Source: Pollenia angustigena (taxonomy: Eukaryota; Arthropoda; Insecta; Diptera; Polleniidae). From it: a stretch of 64,000 bases of DNA. The position numbers and the translations under genes are program-made. The notes beneath the pieces are model-generated. The model did no database searches and was not told where the DNA came from. It saw nothing but the letters and a program-made list of their open reading frames with translations. This document shows, piece by piece, positions 1-14,040 of this stretch. Location of the stretch: NCBI GenBank assembly GCA_930367215.1, contig OV884058.1:195256208-195320207 (forward strand). Reading direction: 5' to 3'. Positions within the stretch are counted from its first letter, which is position 1. The number at the start of each line of letters is the position of its first letter.

Positions 1-171
1 TTAGTTTTGATCTTTGTAATTTTTTGGCTGAAACTGTTATTTTTCACACTATTTAGCATTTATCAGATCGTAGTGGATATCTCAATAATTGCAGAATAGT
101 GTTCAAACACTTTTAACGGATTTTTATCCTATGTTGTAAAATAAAACAATTCAGAAAGTATAGTCGGTCAA

Positions 172-1985
172 GCCCGACCATATGATACCCAGCACCACAG
201 TATTTAAAAACACATCATGCTTTTGTGTCCATATAAATATAGATTTATCTATGTTTATAAACTTCATGAAAATCGGTTTGAAAGTTTGTGAGAGGCAGAA
301 ATTGCCCCCTACCTCCCCTTGTGGTCTTATTTTTGAAAAACTCTATAGCTTTTGTATCTATATAGATATGGATCTTTGTATTTTTTAAAGTTCATTAATA
401 TCCCCAATAAGCACACATTTTTTGTGAATTCCAATGTTGGAATTCCAGTGTAAATCCAAGCTTGAATAACATTTGAAATCCATCCTCTGCTAGCGAGTTT
501 AAAAATAAAACTTGCGAGCACAAATTTTAAAACGAGCGAGTTGGCTCGAATTGTGCTCGCGAGTCGAATTTTTTCCTACCCTGGTTATAACACAATATAA
601 ATACTGTTGTAACATTGCTTGAATAAAACTTAAATTCCATGCTTGAATTCAACGGTAAAAACAGGTTCGTGTCAACTTGAATTCCACTGCAATTCCATGC
701 TTGAATTCAAGTGTAAAAACAGGTTCGGTTTAACTTGAATCGCACTGTTATTCAAGGCTGGAATTACACTGTAAAGGTACTGTTTTGTTCGACTGTAATT
801 CAATGGTTAATTTTGCTGGATTCGCTATTGAATTCAACTGTGTTTCAACTGCAATTCAACACTGGAAATTGGAAATTGTGACTGGATTTCAAATGCAATT
901 CCACTTGAATTCCAGCCAAAATGCTTATTGGGTCGGTTTGAGAGGCAGAAATTGCCCCTATTTCACCTCGTGATCCTATTTTTTAAAAAATGCGTACCTT
1001 TTGTGTCCATATATGTATGGTTTTATCTATGTTTTAAATTTCATTTAAATCGGTTTGATAGTTTCTGTAGGAAGAAATTTCCCCTTATCTTCCCTCGTGG
1101 TCCTACGATTTGGCCCATTTTCAATAGACTTGGTTCTTGTGCCAATAGGAACCTATGTCCCAAATTTTATCAAATTATATCCAAAATTGCGACCTGTACT
1201 TTGCGCACAAGGTTACATGGACAGCCAGCCTGCCAGCCGAACGGATATCGCTAGTTTGACTCAGAAAGTGATTCTGAGTCTATCGGTATACTTTTAGGAG
1301 GATCTAGGACCAATATTTTAAGGCGTTACACACATCAGCACAAATGAATAATACCCCCTATTATGGTGTGGGTATAAAAATATATTTATACCCACACCAC
1401 AATAATGGATAGGGTATTATGCATTTGTGCTGATGTGTGTAACGCCTTAAGATAATGGTCCTAGACTCACCTTTAAGTATACCGATCGATTCAGAATCAC
1501 TTTCTGAGTCGAACTAACGATGTCCGTCCGGCTGGCAGGCTGGCTGGCTGTCCAAGTAACCTTGTGCGCAAAGCACAAGTCGCAATTTTGGAGATAGTTT
1601 GATAAAATTTGGTACATAGATTCTTATTGGCACAAGGACCAAGCCTATTGAACATGGACCGAATCCACGAGGAAAGATAAGGGGAAATATCTTCATCTCA
1701 GAAACTATCAAACCGATTTTAATGAAATTTTAAACATGGATAGAAAATAGGACCACAAGGGAAATAGGGGCAATTTCTGCCTCTCAAACCGATATTAATG
1801 AAATTTAAAACATAGATAGATATATATCTGTATGGATACATAAGCTATACAGTTTTTCAAAAATAGGACCACAAGGGGAGCTAGGGGGCAATTTCTCTCA
1901 AGCTTTCCAACCGCTTTTAATGAAGTTTATAAAGATAGATAAATCCATATTTATATGAACACATGAGCACACATGAGTTAAAAAA
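172..1985. repeat. Long imperfect palindrome (foldback repeat)
   Basis: The sequence around 1309-1378 (motifs GGCGTTACACACATCAGCAC and GTGTGGGTATAAA) is repeated in reverse complement at 1379-1470, and homology continues outward on both sides. The block with GAGGCAGAAATTGCCCC and the block with CACAAGGTTACATGGACAG both have inverted partners on the right. The left arm (about 172-1378) is longer because 401-932 is inserted in it. Inside each arm a unit of about 130 bp (TTTTGTGTCCATATA then CGGTTTGA) recurs as degenerate direct repeats. A distant relative of the arm (CACAAGGTTTACATGGACAT) occurs near 40590. I see no transposase. It is a fly repeat of unknown class. Confidence 0.75.
401..932. 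mobile_element. 532-bp MITE with 10-bp perfect TIR, inserted in palindrome arm
   Basis: It starts CCCAATAAGC and ends GCTTATTGGG, a perfect 10-bp terminal inverted repeat. The other arm of the surrounding palindrome gives the uninterrupted site, TTAATATCGGTTTG; here it reads TTAATATC, element, TCGGTTTG, so TC is duplicated. The interior is full of short motifs built on GAATTCCA and TTGAATTCAA in both orientations, which could be binding-site-like subterminal repeats. There is no coding capacity. The superfamily is not assigned. Confidence 0.75.
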
Positions 1986-2039
1986 TTCCTTTAAAACAAC
2001 TTCCAAAATATAGTGACGACAAGCTAAATAAAGATTTTT

Positions 2040-2690
2040 TCCCAAAGACTGCTATAGTACAACGTATGTTCCCTTATGGCGACCAGTATTTACTGCCGTG
2101 TTGTCAAAACACATGGCCTGAATTTTTTCAGCTGCTCCCAACTGCTCAACTGCTGAGAATACAGCTTTTGCCTGAGTAATCCCGTACTATTTTCAAGGAC
2201 TAGAACTCCTATCAACTGTTCTTCATTGCCACAAGTAATTAAAATGGCTTACCTCTCTAAATTTCTTTTACTCAATATATCCGGAAGCAGCTTTCCATCC
2301 CAGTGCACAACAGCACCCTCCAGATCGGAATTTCTGCATCTACTCTTGATGAGACTAGTTCTTTGTTGGCGAAATTGTAGTCTGCGGAGCCTTATGGCAG
2401 ATTTGCTAACAATAAAATTCTGTGGCCCAATGTTTCTGCTGTAGCTGAAATAATGCGCACCGCATCTCCATCAGAAATACTACATCTATCTAACAATATA
2501 GACAATTTTTCAGTTATAACCTCTTCTGAGCCTCGATAGTACCTCCCCTTTTTTATTTCTGGTTCTGCTTCCTCTCGGTGTGAAAAATTATATTCAGTGT
2601 TTATATCTTCTTGCATCGGCTCCTTCCTCTTCGTCTGAAATGCTGCTAATGCTTGGCGTAGACTCCAGCTCTACATTTTTTCCCCTTCTG
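2040..2690 (-). pseudogene. Degraded coding remnant of a repetitive metazoan ORF family
   Basis: Reading the minus strand gives a segment with DRCSISDGDAVRIISATAETL, then, after frameshifts, LERYAILITCGNEEQLIGV and AEKIQAMCFDNTAVNTGRHK. The last block (MCFD-T--NTG---G) is one I recall from uncharacterised, probably transposon-borne proteins of insects and cnidarians. At least two frame changes and an in-frame stop show that it is dead. I cannot name the transposon class. Confidence 0.45.
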
Positions 2691-2749
2691 AATGTTAAAT
2701 GTATGTGTCAGTTAATAACATTAATACATGTATAATAAATGAAAAGTTT

Positions 2750-4082
2750 CCCTGTAGGAAGTCAAACACATTTATAACTAACTTCCAACTGGTTTTTTAT
2801 AACCACATCTAGTTGATTAAGTGACTTTTTTCCTTGTTGGCGACTCATTATTTTAACATAGGCATGTCATAGGCAGTAGTCAATTGGCCATCTTTGCATG
2901 ACTTTTTAACTGACTACTAACTACTTATTTTTCAACCTATTTGTAATTAATTAAAAGTATTGTCAGTTTATAATAAATTATTTAAATTTTTCATAATTTT
3001 TGTCAAAAAAATATATGTACATATGAAGTTCATATTATAAACATGCATACATATGTATGTATATCTTTATATATTTTGATATAGATATAATTATTTATGA
3101 AAATTTTGCATTAAACTGCCCTAAATGATGATGTTTAATAGTCCTGAATTAAATACGCCACATAATTGCTAGTACATAAACAGATTTGTATTGATTTAAT
3201 TTGTAATTATTTTAAAATGTTTAAATATACCCTGTAGTAAATAAAATAGTCAATTGCAAAAAACACTAACTATAAATTAACTTTTTTTTAAATGACTACA
3301 AATTGGTTTAAATCTCATGCAGATATCAACCAAAAAGGCACACGTAAAACACAAATAAAAGCAAAAAAAGTAAAACAAGCATGCCATGAAGTCAAATGAA
3401 AAAACTATATAGGTATGTATGTACAAACATTTTTAAAATAATTACAAATTAAATCAATAGAAATCTGTTTATGTACTAGCAATTATGTGGCGTATTTATT
3501 TCAGGACTATTAAACATCATCATTTAGGGCAGTTTAATGAAAAATGTTCATAAATAATTATTTCTATATCAAAATATATAAAGATATACATACATATGTA
3601 TGCATGTTTATAATATGAACTTCATATGTATGTACATATATTTTTTTGACCAAAATTATGAAAATTTTTAAATAATTTATTATAAACTGACAATACTTTT
3701 AATTAATTACAAATAGGTTGAAAAATAAGTAGTTAGTAGTCAGTTAAAAAGTCATGCAAAGATGGCCAATTGACTACTGCCTATGACATGCCTATGTTAA
3801 AATAATGAGTCGTCAACAAGGAAAAAAGTCACTTAATCAACTAGATGTGGTTATAAAAAAACCAGTTTGAAGTTAGTTATAAGTGTGTTTGGCTTCCTAC
3901 AGGGTAGTTTTTTCATTTGACTTCATGGCATGCTTGTTTTACTTTTTTTGCTTTTATTTGTGTTTTACGTGTGCCTTTTTGGTTGATATCTGCATGAGAT
4001 TTAAACCAATTTGTAGTCATTTAAAAAAAAGTTAATTTATAGTTAGTGTTTTTTGCAACTGACTATTTTATTTACTACAGGG
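2750..4082. mobile_element. Outer copy of a CCCTGTAG-ended MITE, split by its own relative
   Basis: The left part 2750-3227 begins CCCTGTAGGAAGTC, and the right part 3907-4082 ends TTTATTTACTACAGGG. Joined, they are the reverse complement of the inner element 3230-3904 over its whole length (about 656 bp). No clean target duplication is seen at the outer ends (TTT on the left, TTA on the right). There is no ORF, so it is a non-autonomous element. Internal AT-rich sequence with TACATATG motifs is shared by both copies. Confidence 0.85.
3230..3904. mobile_element. Inner copy of the same MITE, inserted in inverted orientation
   Basis: It starts CCCTGTAGTAAATAAAATAG and ends GGCTTCCTACAGGG, and is flanked on both sides by TA (3228-3229 and 3905-3906). 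The restored outer element reads TATATAGTTTTTTC at the same place as the inner copy's own interior, so the TA duplication is supported. TA target sites are typical of Tc1/mariner-mobilised MITEs. It is 675 bp long and carries no ORF. Confidence 0.85.
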
Positions 4083-5587
4083 TTATGAATAATACGAACT
4101 CACCTACATGTATATGTATATATTTTTTTGATTTTTCAAATCTTCCATCTCAGTTACTTGCCTCAATTTCTTTCGTTTTTTTTGTTTTAACAAATTTCAT
4201 GTCGACTCCTCCCATGCATCCAGGGCGTCCTTTTTCCCTTTTGTAGTAACAAAAACTCTGTGTCTTCTTGAGCTGTCTTGGCAAATGCATCTTAATGAGC
4301 AACATCAAATATGTAGGTCGTCAAATGTCAACTTGAAATCTTCTTTTTTTTTGATTGTGAGTAGCGCTTGCTGATCTCGAAGATTTTTTTTGAAGTTTTC
4401 TCAATTTATCATATACATACATCAGGCGCGGATCCAGCTTGAGCCTTAAGGGGGGGAATTTTGTATGATACAAAAAAGTAAAAAATTAGTTTTTAAAAGT
4501 TTATTAAAATCAATATGTGTATTAGGGTAAGTACTTTTTGCAATTTTTGCGAATTTCAAATTCTTCATCGCATAGCCGTATAGACCGTCAAACAATATTA
4601 AGAAATGATGTATTACTTTTTCGCGATCTTGAAGAAAGTTTCCACACCAAACGCGATAAAGTTTTGAATTTCAATTTTTCTCCTTACCATACAAAATTAA
4701 CATTTAATTACAAAATTCTAAGTATTTTCTAATAATTTCATGAATATAACAAGATCTTACCATTTGTACGGAAGAAGGGCGCAAAAAAAATCAGTGATAA
4801 TTTTCAGCAGCGTAGTAATATATGCGCGGAACGAGCTATTAAAGTTGCACAAGATATTTTTCCACTATGTAAATCAACTAGCACTTTAAACTTAAAATTT
4901 ATTTCATTAAACCCAAAAAAATAGCTTTATATTTTTGTTATACAGTTGCTTCTTTTATGTATTTATGCCTGTATTCATAGAAATATTTTAAATTTAATAA
5001 AGGCATGAAACCCAAATTTTCTATGAAAATTTTCCTTAATAAACGTTTATTAAATTTTATAATCATTTATGAATATGGGGGCTAAAACATATAGCATATA
5101 TAAACAATAAATGTACCATATACAATGTGTATGGAAACTTTTTTGGCCAAAATGGCCTAAAAAAATTATTTTCATTATCAATACTAAATTGCCCATCGCG
5201 TGGTGGAATGAAGAAATTTTGTCCAAAAAAAGTCATCGCCCTAATAAAAAAAACTCAACAAAAAGGTTAAATAAAACATAAGATCAGTTCAATATACATT
5301 AATCTTTTTTAATAAGCAATTTATGATTTCCTTGTGAGGCAAATTTAGACAGTAGAGTCTATCTTCTGTCATTGTTGACCCGAGCCATGTTTTAATTCGA
5401 CGAAGGGTAGGAAATGACCTCCCGCTCGTAGCTTTACTGACGAGCGTTGAAAAGAAAATTTGAAATATTTTTCTTAGATTTGGGTAGATATCTTCATCAC
5501 AGTTTATTAAAGCATCTACAACGTTATCTGATAGATCAGGCACAAGTTGAGATCTTATTAGGTGTTTATCTGTTTTATCAGATATAA

Positions 5588-6386
5588 GGTGCGTTTGAGT
5601 ACTTTTACAGTAAAATGCAGTAAATGAGTAAACTGAAAAATTTTCTCTCAGAAAAAGCTGTTGTCCAAAAAAGTACTCGAACGCAAAATTTGTAAAAATT
5701 CGTAAAATAAAGGCAACAGCTGATGGAAAATAATTGAAGTGTTGTAAAATATTGACACTTTTGACTACTTAACTCGTTTTCTTAGCGGTACTCGATTAAA
5801 TACTTTTTATAACACGAACATTTTTGGAAAATACAAACAAACTATTTTATTTAATCTTTCATATTTGTTTGTTTTTTATTTTATTTGACTTTACTAATTT
5901 GTAGCGGGTTAAATTATTTAAAAGAACATGAATAATTTTTTTGATATTGATTACTTAAGTACCCAAATACTTCACACTTTTACAACTCTAAGAAATTAAC
6001 ATAACAAAAAAAATTTCAAAAGTTTGTATTTAGCCAAATAAATGTTTCACAAAGAAGTTTAATTAATTAATATTTATTCACTTTTTGTTTTGGTATAATT
6101 TTTATTTCAACTTTTCTTTTATTTAACAATTTTTTCACAATTTGTATGCTTTTTATTTGTTACTTTTGTTTGTTTACCTTATGAAACATATGTTTTTTTT
6201 GATTTACAAAATTTTACTGCAAAAATTTCTGCAGTAAAAATTTGTAAATACTCAGACAAGAACTGTCGCTTTTCGCTCTCAATTTATGTTCTCATTTACT
6301 GTATTTTGTGTACTCGAACGCAATTTCGTAAAATGCAGTAAAGTTTAGTAAAAAATAGTAAAAACTTTTGTGTTCTCGAACGCAAC
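5588..6386. mobile_element. MITE nested in the hAT element, TATAA duplication
   Basis: The left end GGTGCGTTTGAG and the inverse of the right end, GTTGCGTTCGAG, match except at two positions. TATAA flanks both sides (5583-5587 and 6387-6391). A second shared motif, AAAATGCAGTAAA, lies just inside both ends (near 5610 and 6330), and CTCGAACGCAA recurs internally. It lies in the transposase gene, so it arrived after the host hAT. No coding capacity was seen. Confidence 0.65.
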
Positions 6387-6420
6387 TATAATCAGCTCAT
6401 CAGCTAGTTGTGGTTTTAAC

Positions 6421-7211
6421 CAGGGCTGTCAGATTTTTTTGAGCTCTATCGCCAAACCGGATGTCAGAAATCGCCAAAAATCGCCAAACGTCAATTTGGT
6501 TCAGTTTTTGTAATATTTTTTTTTTTTTTTTAATTAAATTTTGCATACAAAAAACGCTAGTAAAATATGTGAGTCAAAAATCGCCAAAAACTGAGAAAAA
6601 ATAAATTTTGTTTTGTTTCTGTAATTTTTTTTTTTAAATAACATAAAATGGAGATCGTATTGTCTTATTGACAAGATTCTTCCCTTTTCTTCTTTGAACA
6701 TGAATTGGTGTTCAAATGAAACGTTGGGAACAGAAAATAAATTATCCATAAATGTTTTTTAATTACATTTGGTAAAAAAAACGATTGATCAAATTAGCCC
6801 GTGAGGAAAACAAAAAAAACCTCAATAATAATGATTCATGTCATGTTGACGACATGTTTTTTATTTTGTTTTATTTGATATTGAAAGCAAAAACAAAAGT
6901 AAGCAGCGAATAAGAAAGCAAAACGTAAAGACAGTACATGCACCTGTGTACTCGTTTCTTTTCCCCTCGTCCCTCTCGCCTATAAAGTAGCAATCATGTC
7001 AATAAGACATGAGCCGTATGAACGCAGACTTAGTAATGGTGACAAAAAATAACTCGCCGAAATAATATAAATGGTAAAAATAGCCAAGTAAATCGCCAGT
7101 TATATCAGAAATCGCCACAAAAGTCGCCAGTCGCCAAATGGAAAATCCCATCGCCAAACACGTTTCAAAATCGCCACGTTTGGCGAGAAATCGCCATATC
7201 TGACAGCCCTG
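6421..7211. mobile_element. Non-autonomous hAT with ATCGCCA subterminal repeats
   Basis: It begins CAGGGCTGTCAGAT and ends ATCTGACAGCCCTG, a perfect 14-bp inverted repeat. It is flanked by the 8-bp duplication GTTTTAAC (6413-6420 and 7212-7219). Both ends are packed with the heptamer ATCGCCA or its variant TCGCCAAA (at least ten copies), as expected for transposase-binding subterminal repeats of hAT elements. The 791-bp interior has no convincing ORF. Confidence 0.9.
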
Positions 7212-7778
7212 GTTTTAACAGTTTTGTATCTGTATATCACTTGATTACACTTTGAGGTAGAAGTTTAGGTATATTCAATACATTTGGGATATCTATTGGG
7301 AAAGTTCTTATGAGATCTTCTAAAATAAATTCAGTAAGAGGAATGTAACCTACAACTCGGTAGTAATCTTCAACATTTTGGTTGTGATTATTTCGTTCAA
7401 ATCTTGTCTTTTCGATAGGAACCTCGATTTGAACGCAAATAACTTTAACTTTTTCAAAAATCGCTTTAAATTGTTTTCAGCTGTATTTCTTTTTTCTTCA
7501 AGGCACATTAAAATTTTGATAAGGCTTGATCCTTTTTGAAGATCTATATCGAGCTTTTGTAAAATGATACTAATTGGCTGTAGGTATCACACTTAATATG
7601 TATATTCCGCAAATAAATTTAAACGTACTGAGTTCCGTAATATAAAGTAGAGATACCACCTTTCCACTCAGATATTTTTCCCAAAGCTTCTACTATATGA
7701 TGTACACTTGTTGCAAAGACGCATAATGAAGAGAGTTTGGCTCCCAAATACTTTGCTAAAACTGTTTTTCGCTTGGGA

Positions 7779-8000
7779 TGATTTTGGGTGCGTTCGTAAA
7801 TGCATCACTGCGCTGCATCAGAAAAGCAAACTTTTTTAAAACCGAAAAAAAAATAATTATAATTTTTTTTATTGTACGACTATTATTTTTGTGGAGTATT
7901 TCACAATTTGTTGGTCCACAGTTACTTCACTGATAAATATATAACGATTTTAAATCACTGATGCAGCGCAGTGATGCATTTACGAACGCACCCAAAATCA
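7779..8000. mobile_element. Short MITE with about 40-bp inverted repeats
   Basis: The left arm contains GGGTGCGTTCGTAAATGCAT followed by CACTGCGCTGCATCA; the exact inverse is found at 7957-8000. The inverted match runs a few bases further (TGATTTT), so the true boundary and target duplication cannot be fixed. It interrupts the hAT transposase remnant. Its GTGCGTTCG end resembles the end of the neighbouring element 5588-6386, so the two may be related. Confidence 0.7.
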
Positions 8001-8820
8001 AATATTTAAAAAATTTTGTCGTTTCTTTAACAAATGATGCAACTTTTTGTATTAATGGCACTTTATTGATTTTAGAAATTGAGTTGTTCGATTTATGGGA
8101 ATTGGAAGGCGTTTCGCATTTGTCGCTTTTCCAGAAATTTTAAACAGCTCCATTTTCTGCTGACATCAGAGGTCACCCATCTGTTCCATCTCCTACACAA
8201 AATTTGTCAAAGCTTTAAGAACTATTGATGATAGTGTCTTCGAATCAGTTGACACATCAACGTCATCAATATCTTTTGAAGCCTCTTCAAATGCGTTTAC
8301 AACAAAGCCAATAAATTCTTCCCTAAAAACTTTTTGTTGTATTTTTAAATATCTTAAAGATAAGGAAATCTGGCTTTTCCCCGACAAATCCATGCTTTCG
8401 TCAAAAATTATCGAACAGAATTTTGATTCATATAACACATAAATACATACAATAAATATTGCATTTACTAAGGCTTTTTAATAATTCAACCGCACGCATT
8501 ATCAAGTCAAACGTTTAGTCTTTGGATATAGATGGCACCTGCTGGGATTGAATGTAGAATAATAAGTATTTGAATACGGTAAACAAGATATTTCATTTGA
8601 TTATATAAAATTTCGTTAGAACTTCCATAAAAAAAAAACAAAAAAACCATGCTGGGATTTCTAAAAATTTTGTACATTAAGAAATATATTATTATTGGGA
8701 ATTCTTGTATTATCGAAATTAACAAAACATATTTTTATAATTTACGGGGGGAAATTTCCTTATTTCCCCCCCCCCCCCCCCCCTGAATCCGCGCCTGACA
8801 TACATACATATGTATGTATA

Positions 8821-9488
8821 TTAGCGTGGCCGTTAGTTGTATGGAGGAATTTTTTTTCTGATTTCTTATATTCTCCCCCCTCAAATCGGTTCAGTTTTAT
8901 GTAAAAAAAAATAAAAAAAAATTTCGTAGCGATAAGTTGTGTTTTAGGGGGGGGCGTCCGCCCCTCAAAGTTTGCTTCAAGCCAAGTGACCCAGTTTTGA
9001 AATCGATGTCTTCCGATTTGGATGAAATTTGCACCAAGGTTAGTCATATTGGAAAGTAGTTTAGACACAAATTTTCAACAAGATCGGTCCAAAATTTTCG
9101 AAAGACATCGATTTCAAAATTGGGTCACTTGACATTAAATCCCCCTTTTATTAATATAAAACGTACATATATAAAATGTTTGGTATTTTGATGTTATTGT
9201 TTTAATTATTTTCTAAAATATTAGTTTTAGCAAAAAACTTTCTTCAAGGCTAATGTTGTCGCCTAGAAGAGCTAAAATATTGTAATATATCATTTTCTTG
9301 TAAAATGTGGTTTTTAAGAGATAGTCATATGAAAACAAATTACATTTGAATAAATGGCTTGAAGCAAACTTTGAGGGGCGGACGCCCCCCTAAAACACAA
9401 CTTATCGCTACGAAATTTTTTTGTATTTTTTTTTACACAAAACTGAAAATATAAGAAATCAAAAAAAAGAAAATAACGGCCGCCCTAA
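8821..9488. mobile_element. Foldback element with 10-bp direct repeats
   Basis: The left end TTAGCGTGGCCGTTA and the right end TAACGGCCGCCCTAA are inverse with two mismatches. The inverted arms extend about 170 bp, including GGCGTCCGCCCCTCAAAG and its inverse. TGTATGTATA lies immediately outside each end (8811-8820 and 9489-9498). A second inverted pair inside (GTGACCCAGTTTTGAAATC near 8988 and its inverse near 9105) makes a nested hairpin. There is no ORF. The 10-bp flank may be a duplicated target or chance in TGTA-rich DNA. Confidence 0.75.
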
Positions 9489-9529
9489 TGTATGTATATA
9501 GTTTGTCTAGCTTTGAGACCCAATGTTTA

Positions 9530-9683
9530 GGCTCCTATTACGGTTTACAACTCAACTCAGTTGAGTTGTAATTTCATAATTTTTGTATTATGGACTACAA
9601 CTTTGCTAAACTGCGGTGAACAAAACCATAACAAAAATTAAAACTGATCACAACCAGTTGTATTTATTACCGTAATAGGGGCC
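9530..9683. mobile_element. 154-bp MITE, TA duplication
   Basis: It starts GGCTCCTATTACGGT and ends ACCGTAATAGGGGCC, which are inverse with one mismatch. TA lies on both sides (9528-9529 and 9684-9685). The interior contains AACTCAACTCAGTTGAGTTG, itself palindromic. No coding capacity. Confidence 0.7.
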
Positions 9684-9689
9684 TATCTC

Positions 9690-12050
9690 TTTATCTAATG
9701 ATAGGTATAAGGAACAAAACTCAAAGATCAAAATTAATAAATATAAAATTTCCTATAAAACAAGACTCGATTCAGGTTCCTAGAATGAATGGTTTCGGTT
9801 ATAAAGACAAAGAAGTGAAAAATCGGTGTTTTCCCTTAATTTATGCTCAATGAGACACGTGTTAGCGTTATCCGATTTTGCTGAAACTTTGTCAATCGCA
9901 TTTTCTAGGCTATTGGCCCATATTAGGGGGAAAAAGCCTCGATGGAGAATCCAAAATTGATTTCTTGCAACTACCCTATTGTACATACATACGTTGAAAA
10001 ATGGGGAGAAACAATTGGATTTTTTTAAGTTTCAGGGACTACTTTAAAGATACATAACTTTAACATCCTTGCAATACAAAGAAGATATGTTAATATACTC
10101 ACCAATGTGATTCTATTCAAATGAAAGAGATTTTTGTGTAGATTAATAATTCAGAAAATATTTTAAAGTTTGAAGGTTCATTCGTGAAATAGGTAGGTAT
10201 TAAGGAAATAATACAAAAGTGTTAATTATGCAAATATAAAATGTCACTCGCGTGTGTTCTAGAATCCGAATCCACTCGAAAGTGAATTACTTTAGCATTT
10301 TTAGTGCTCTGCATTTCACATCCACAAGTTTTTATTCGTTTTCAATTAGAGTAGTAATGGGTTGGTGAAAGTAAAACGAATCGACTTTTATTCTAATATT
10401 TGATAACATTTTTAACAAAAAAATAAATTTTGTTTTTAGCTTAAAATCTTCTTTGTCCAATTTAATCAAAAATATATCGTTATCTAAAATGCAAGTCCCT
10501 AACTTAACCTAAATTTAAAATCGACTTTTTCATTATTTCGATGTATTTAAAGCTTATTTTTTTTAACGATTTTTATGTTATTTTCAGACAATTTGTTTTT
10601 TTAATCGATTTAGCGATCTCAAATTAGTTTTTTTGTTTGTTTAAAATTTTGCAATTTTTCGCGAATTTTAGCCATGTTCGCGATATAAGCTATTTCTTCC
10701 TGTGATTCTTTACAGCTTTCACGATTTTAAAAAAATATTCAACATTGCTATCATGCTGCGGTTAGCAAATTAGCGATCTTTAGTCTAAAAAAAGTTTTTT
10801 CAAACAAAAACTTGGAATACACAAAAACATGCGGATTTGAGAACACCAATTTATGAATTATGCGGATTTAAAAAATTTTTCGTTTTCAATTCGAGTCGAA
10901 ACCTAGAACATACCTGACTATGTACCTACATATATCTTTAAAACTAAAGCTTTTAGAAAAGAACTAATGATGCCATCGTAATCAGCACAGACAGAAGTCA
11001 GGAAACATTTGCTTTGTTGAGCAGTGTTATTAATGAATTAATTCGATTACTAATATGTAGATGATTTTTCTCACATTGATTCCCTAAGATTAATAAAATA
11101 TACATATGTACATAAGTTATTTTTAGTTCACTGTAAAATTATATAATCGTTTGCCATACAAATTAAGTTTGGGACAACAAAAAATTAGCAACAAACCAGT
11201 TTTCTTTAAACAAGTCATTTTCTAAAACAAATGAAAATTGGTTCATACGTATTATAGAATTCTCAGACACTCCTATGTAATTCTAAATGGAGGATTTGAC
11301 TTTTTATTGGTTTTATGAGTGCATACATACGTATGTAACTCCTAAATTTTGTTTTTGTTAATAACCTTTACAATATATTTCATTTCTTTATCAAAAAATT
11401 TTGTATGATGTTACAGAAAAAGGAAATTGGAACTAGAAACATTACTTTTAAACACTTTTCCTAAACTACATTTTTTTATATTATTAAAATGATTTTTTCT
11501 AACATGGTATAATTAAACTTGATTTATTGTACAAACCAAAAACCACTAGCAACAAATATACAACAGAAAAACTTAAAAGCGCCACTACTTCTCCCTCTTT
11601 TTAATACATGAGCACAGTTCAACTTTTACTTCTCCCTCTCTATTCGTCTCTTTCAAATTATTTTAGCCGACATCAAGAAAAAGAAAAATGCCTGTTATGC
11701 AACACCACTACCATATTCACATGTAACCACAAAATTTTCCTTTGCTGGAAACTTTAAAAAATCAAAAAGATCTTTTATGTAATTTTTTTAGTTTTTTTCG
11801 TTTTATTTAGATTTTTCTTCATTTTTAGTTTGAATATTTTATATGTATAACTTTTTCTTCTCTTATCTCATTTGAAACGAACATTTACAAATACAAATTA
11901 TAATTAATGACGACTTTTCACTCAAAATATGAGGAGTGCGTACATTTTAGAGCTATTAGTTTTGGAAAAGTACATTCTTAGAATAGAATTGTTTTAAATA
12001 GATGTTGTCGGTTGTTCTTATAGTTTTAAAGTTGATGTTACGTCTGATGT
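9690..12050. other. AT-rich intergenic stretch
   Basis: I find no gene, RNA gene or clear inverted-repeat element here. A short minus-strand frame at 9780-9986 resembles nothing I know. A TTTATT at 11802-11807 (AATAAA on the minus strand) lies about 245 bp beyond the ATP synthase beta stop codon and could serve as its polyadenylation signal. Confidence 0.5.

Positions 12051-14040
<1,990 letters not shown>

Larger units (their letters stand above)
5289..8438 (-). pseudogene. hAT transposase remnant (ZMYM1/52-kDa-repressor-like)
   Basis: The upstream part (8193-8438) reads SKFCSIIFDESMDLSGKSQI and then REEFIGFV, the RNase-H-like catalytic start typical of hAT transposases (D in FDES). The region near 7690-7780 reads AKYLGAKLSSLCVFATSVHH. 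The downstream part (5289-5543) reads TSGRSFPTLRRIKTWLGSTM then EDRLYCL, the C-terminal hAT dimerisation region. Frames are broken by stops, and three MITE insertions split the gene, so it cannot make a full protein. Confidence 0.8.
4423..8797 (-). mobile_element. hAT transposon (4.4 kb with nested insertions)
   Basis: The termini are CAGGCGCGGATCCAG (left) and its near-exact inverse CTGAATCCGCGCCTG (right). They are flanked by the 8-bp direct repeat ACATACAT at 4415-4422 and 8798-8805, the size expected for the hAT superfamily. A run of G follows the left end (about 4450) and a run of about 20 C precedes the right end (8767-8783), extending the inverted repeat. The transposase remnant lies on the minus strand, 5289-8438. 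Three smaller elements sit inside (5588-6386, 6421-7211 and about 7779-8000). Confidence 0.9.
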
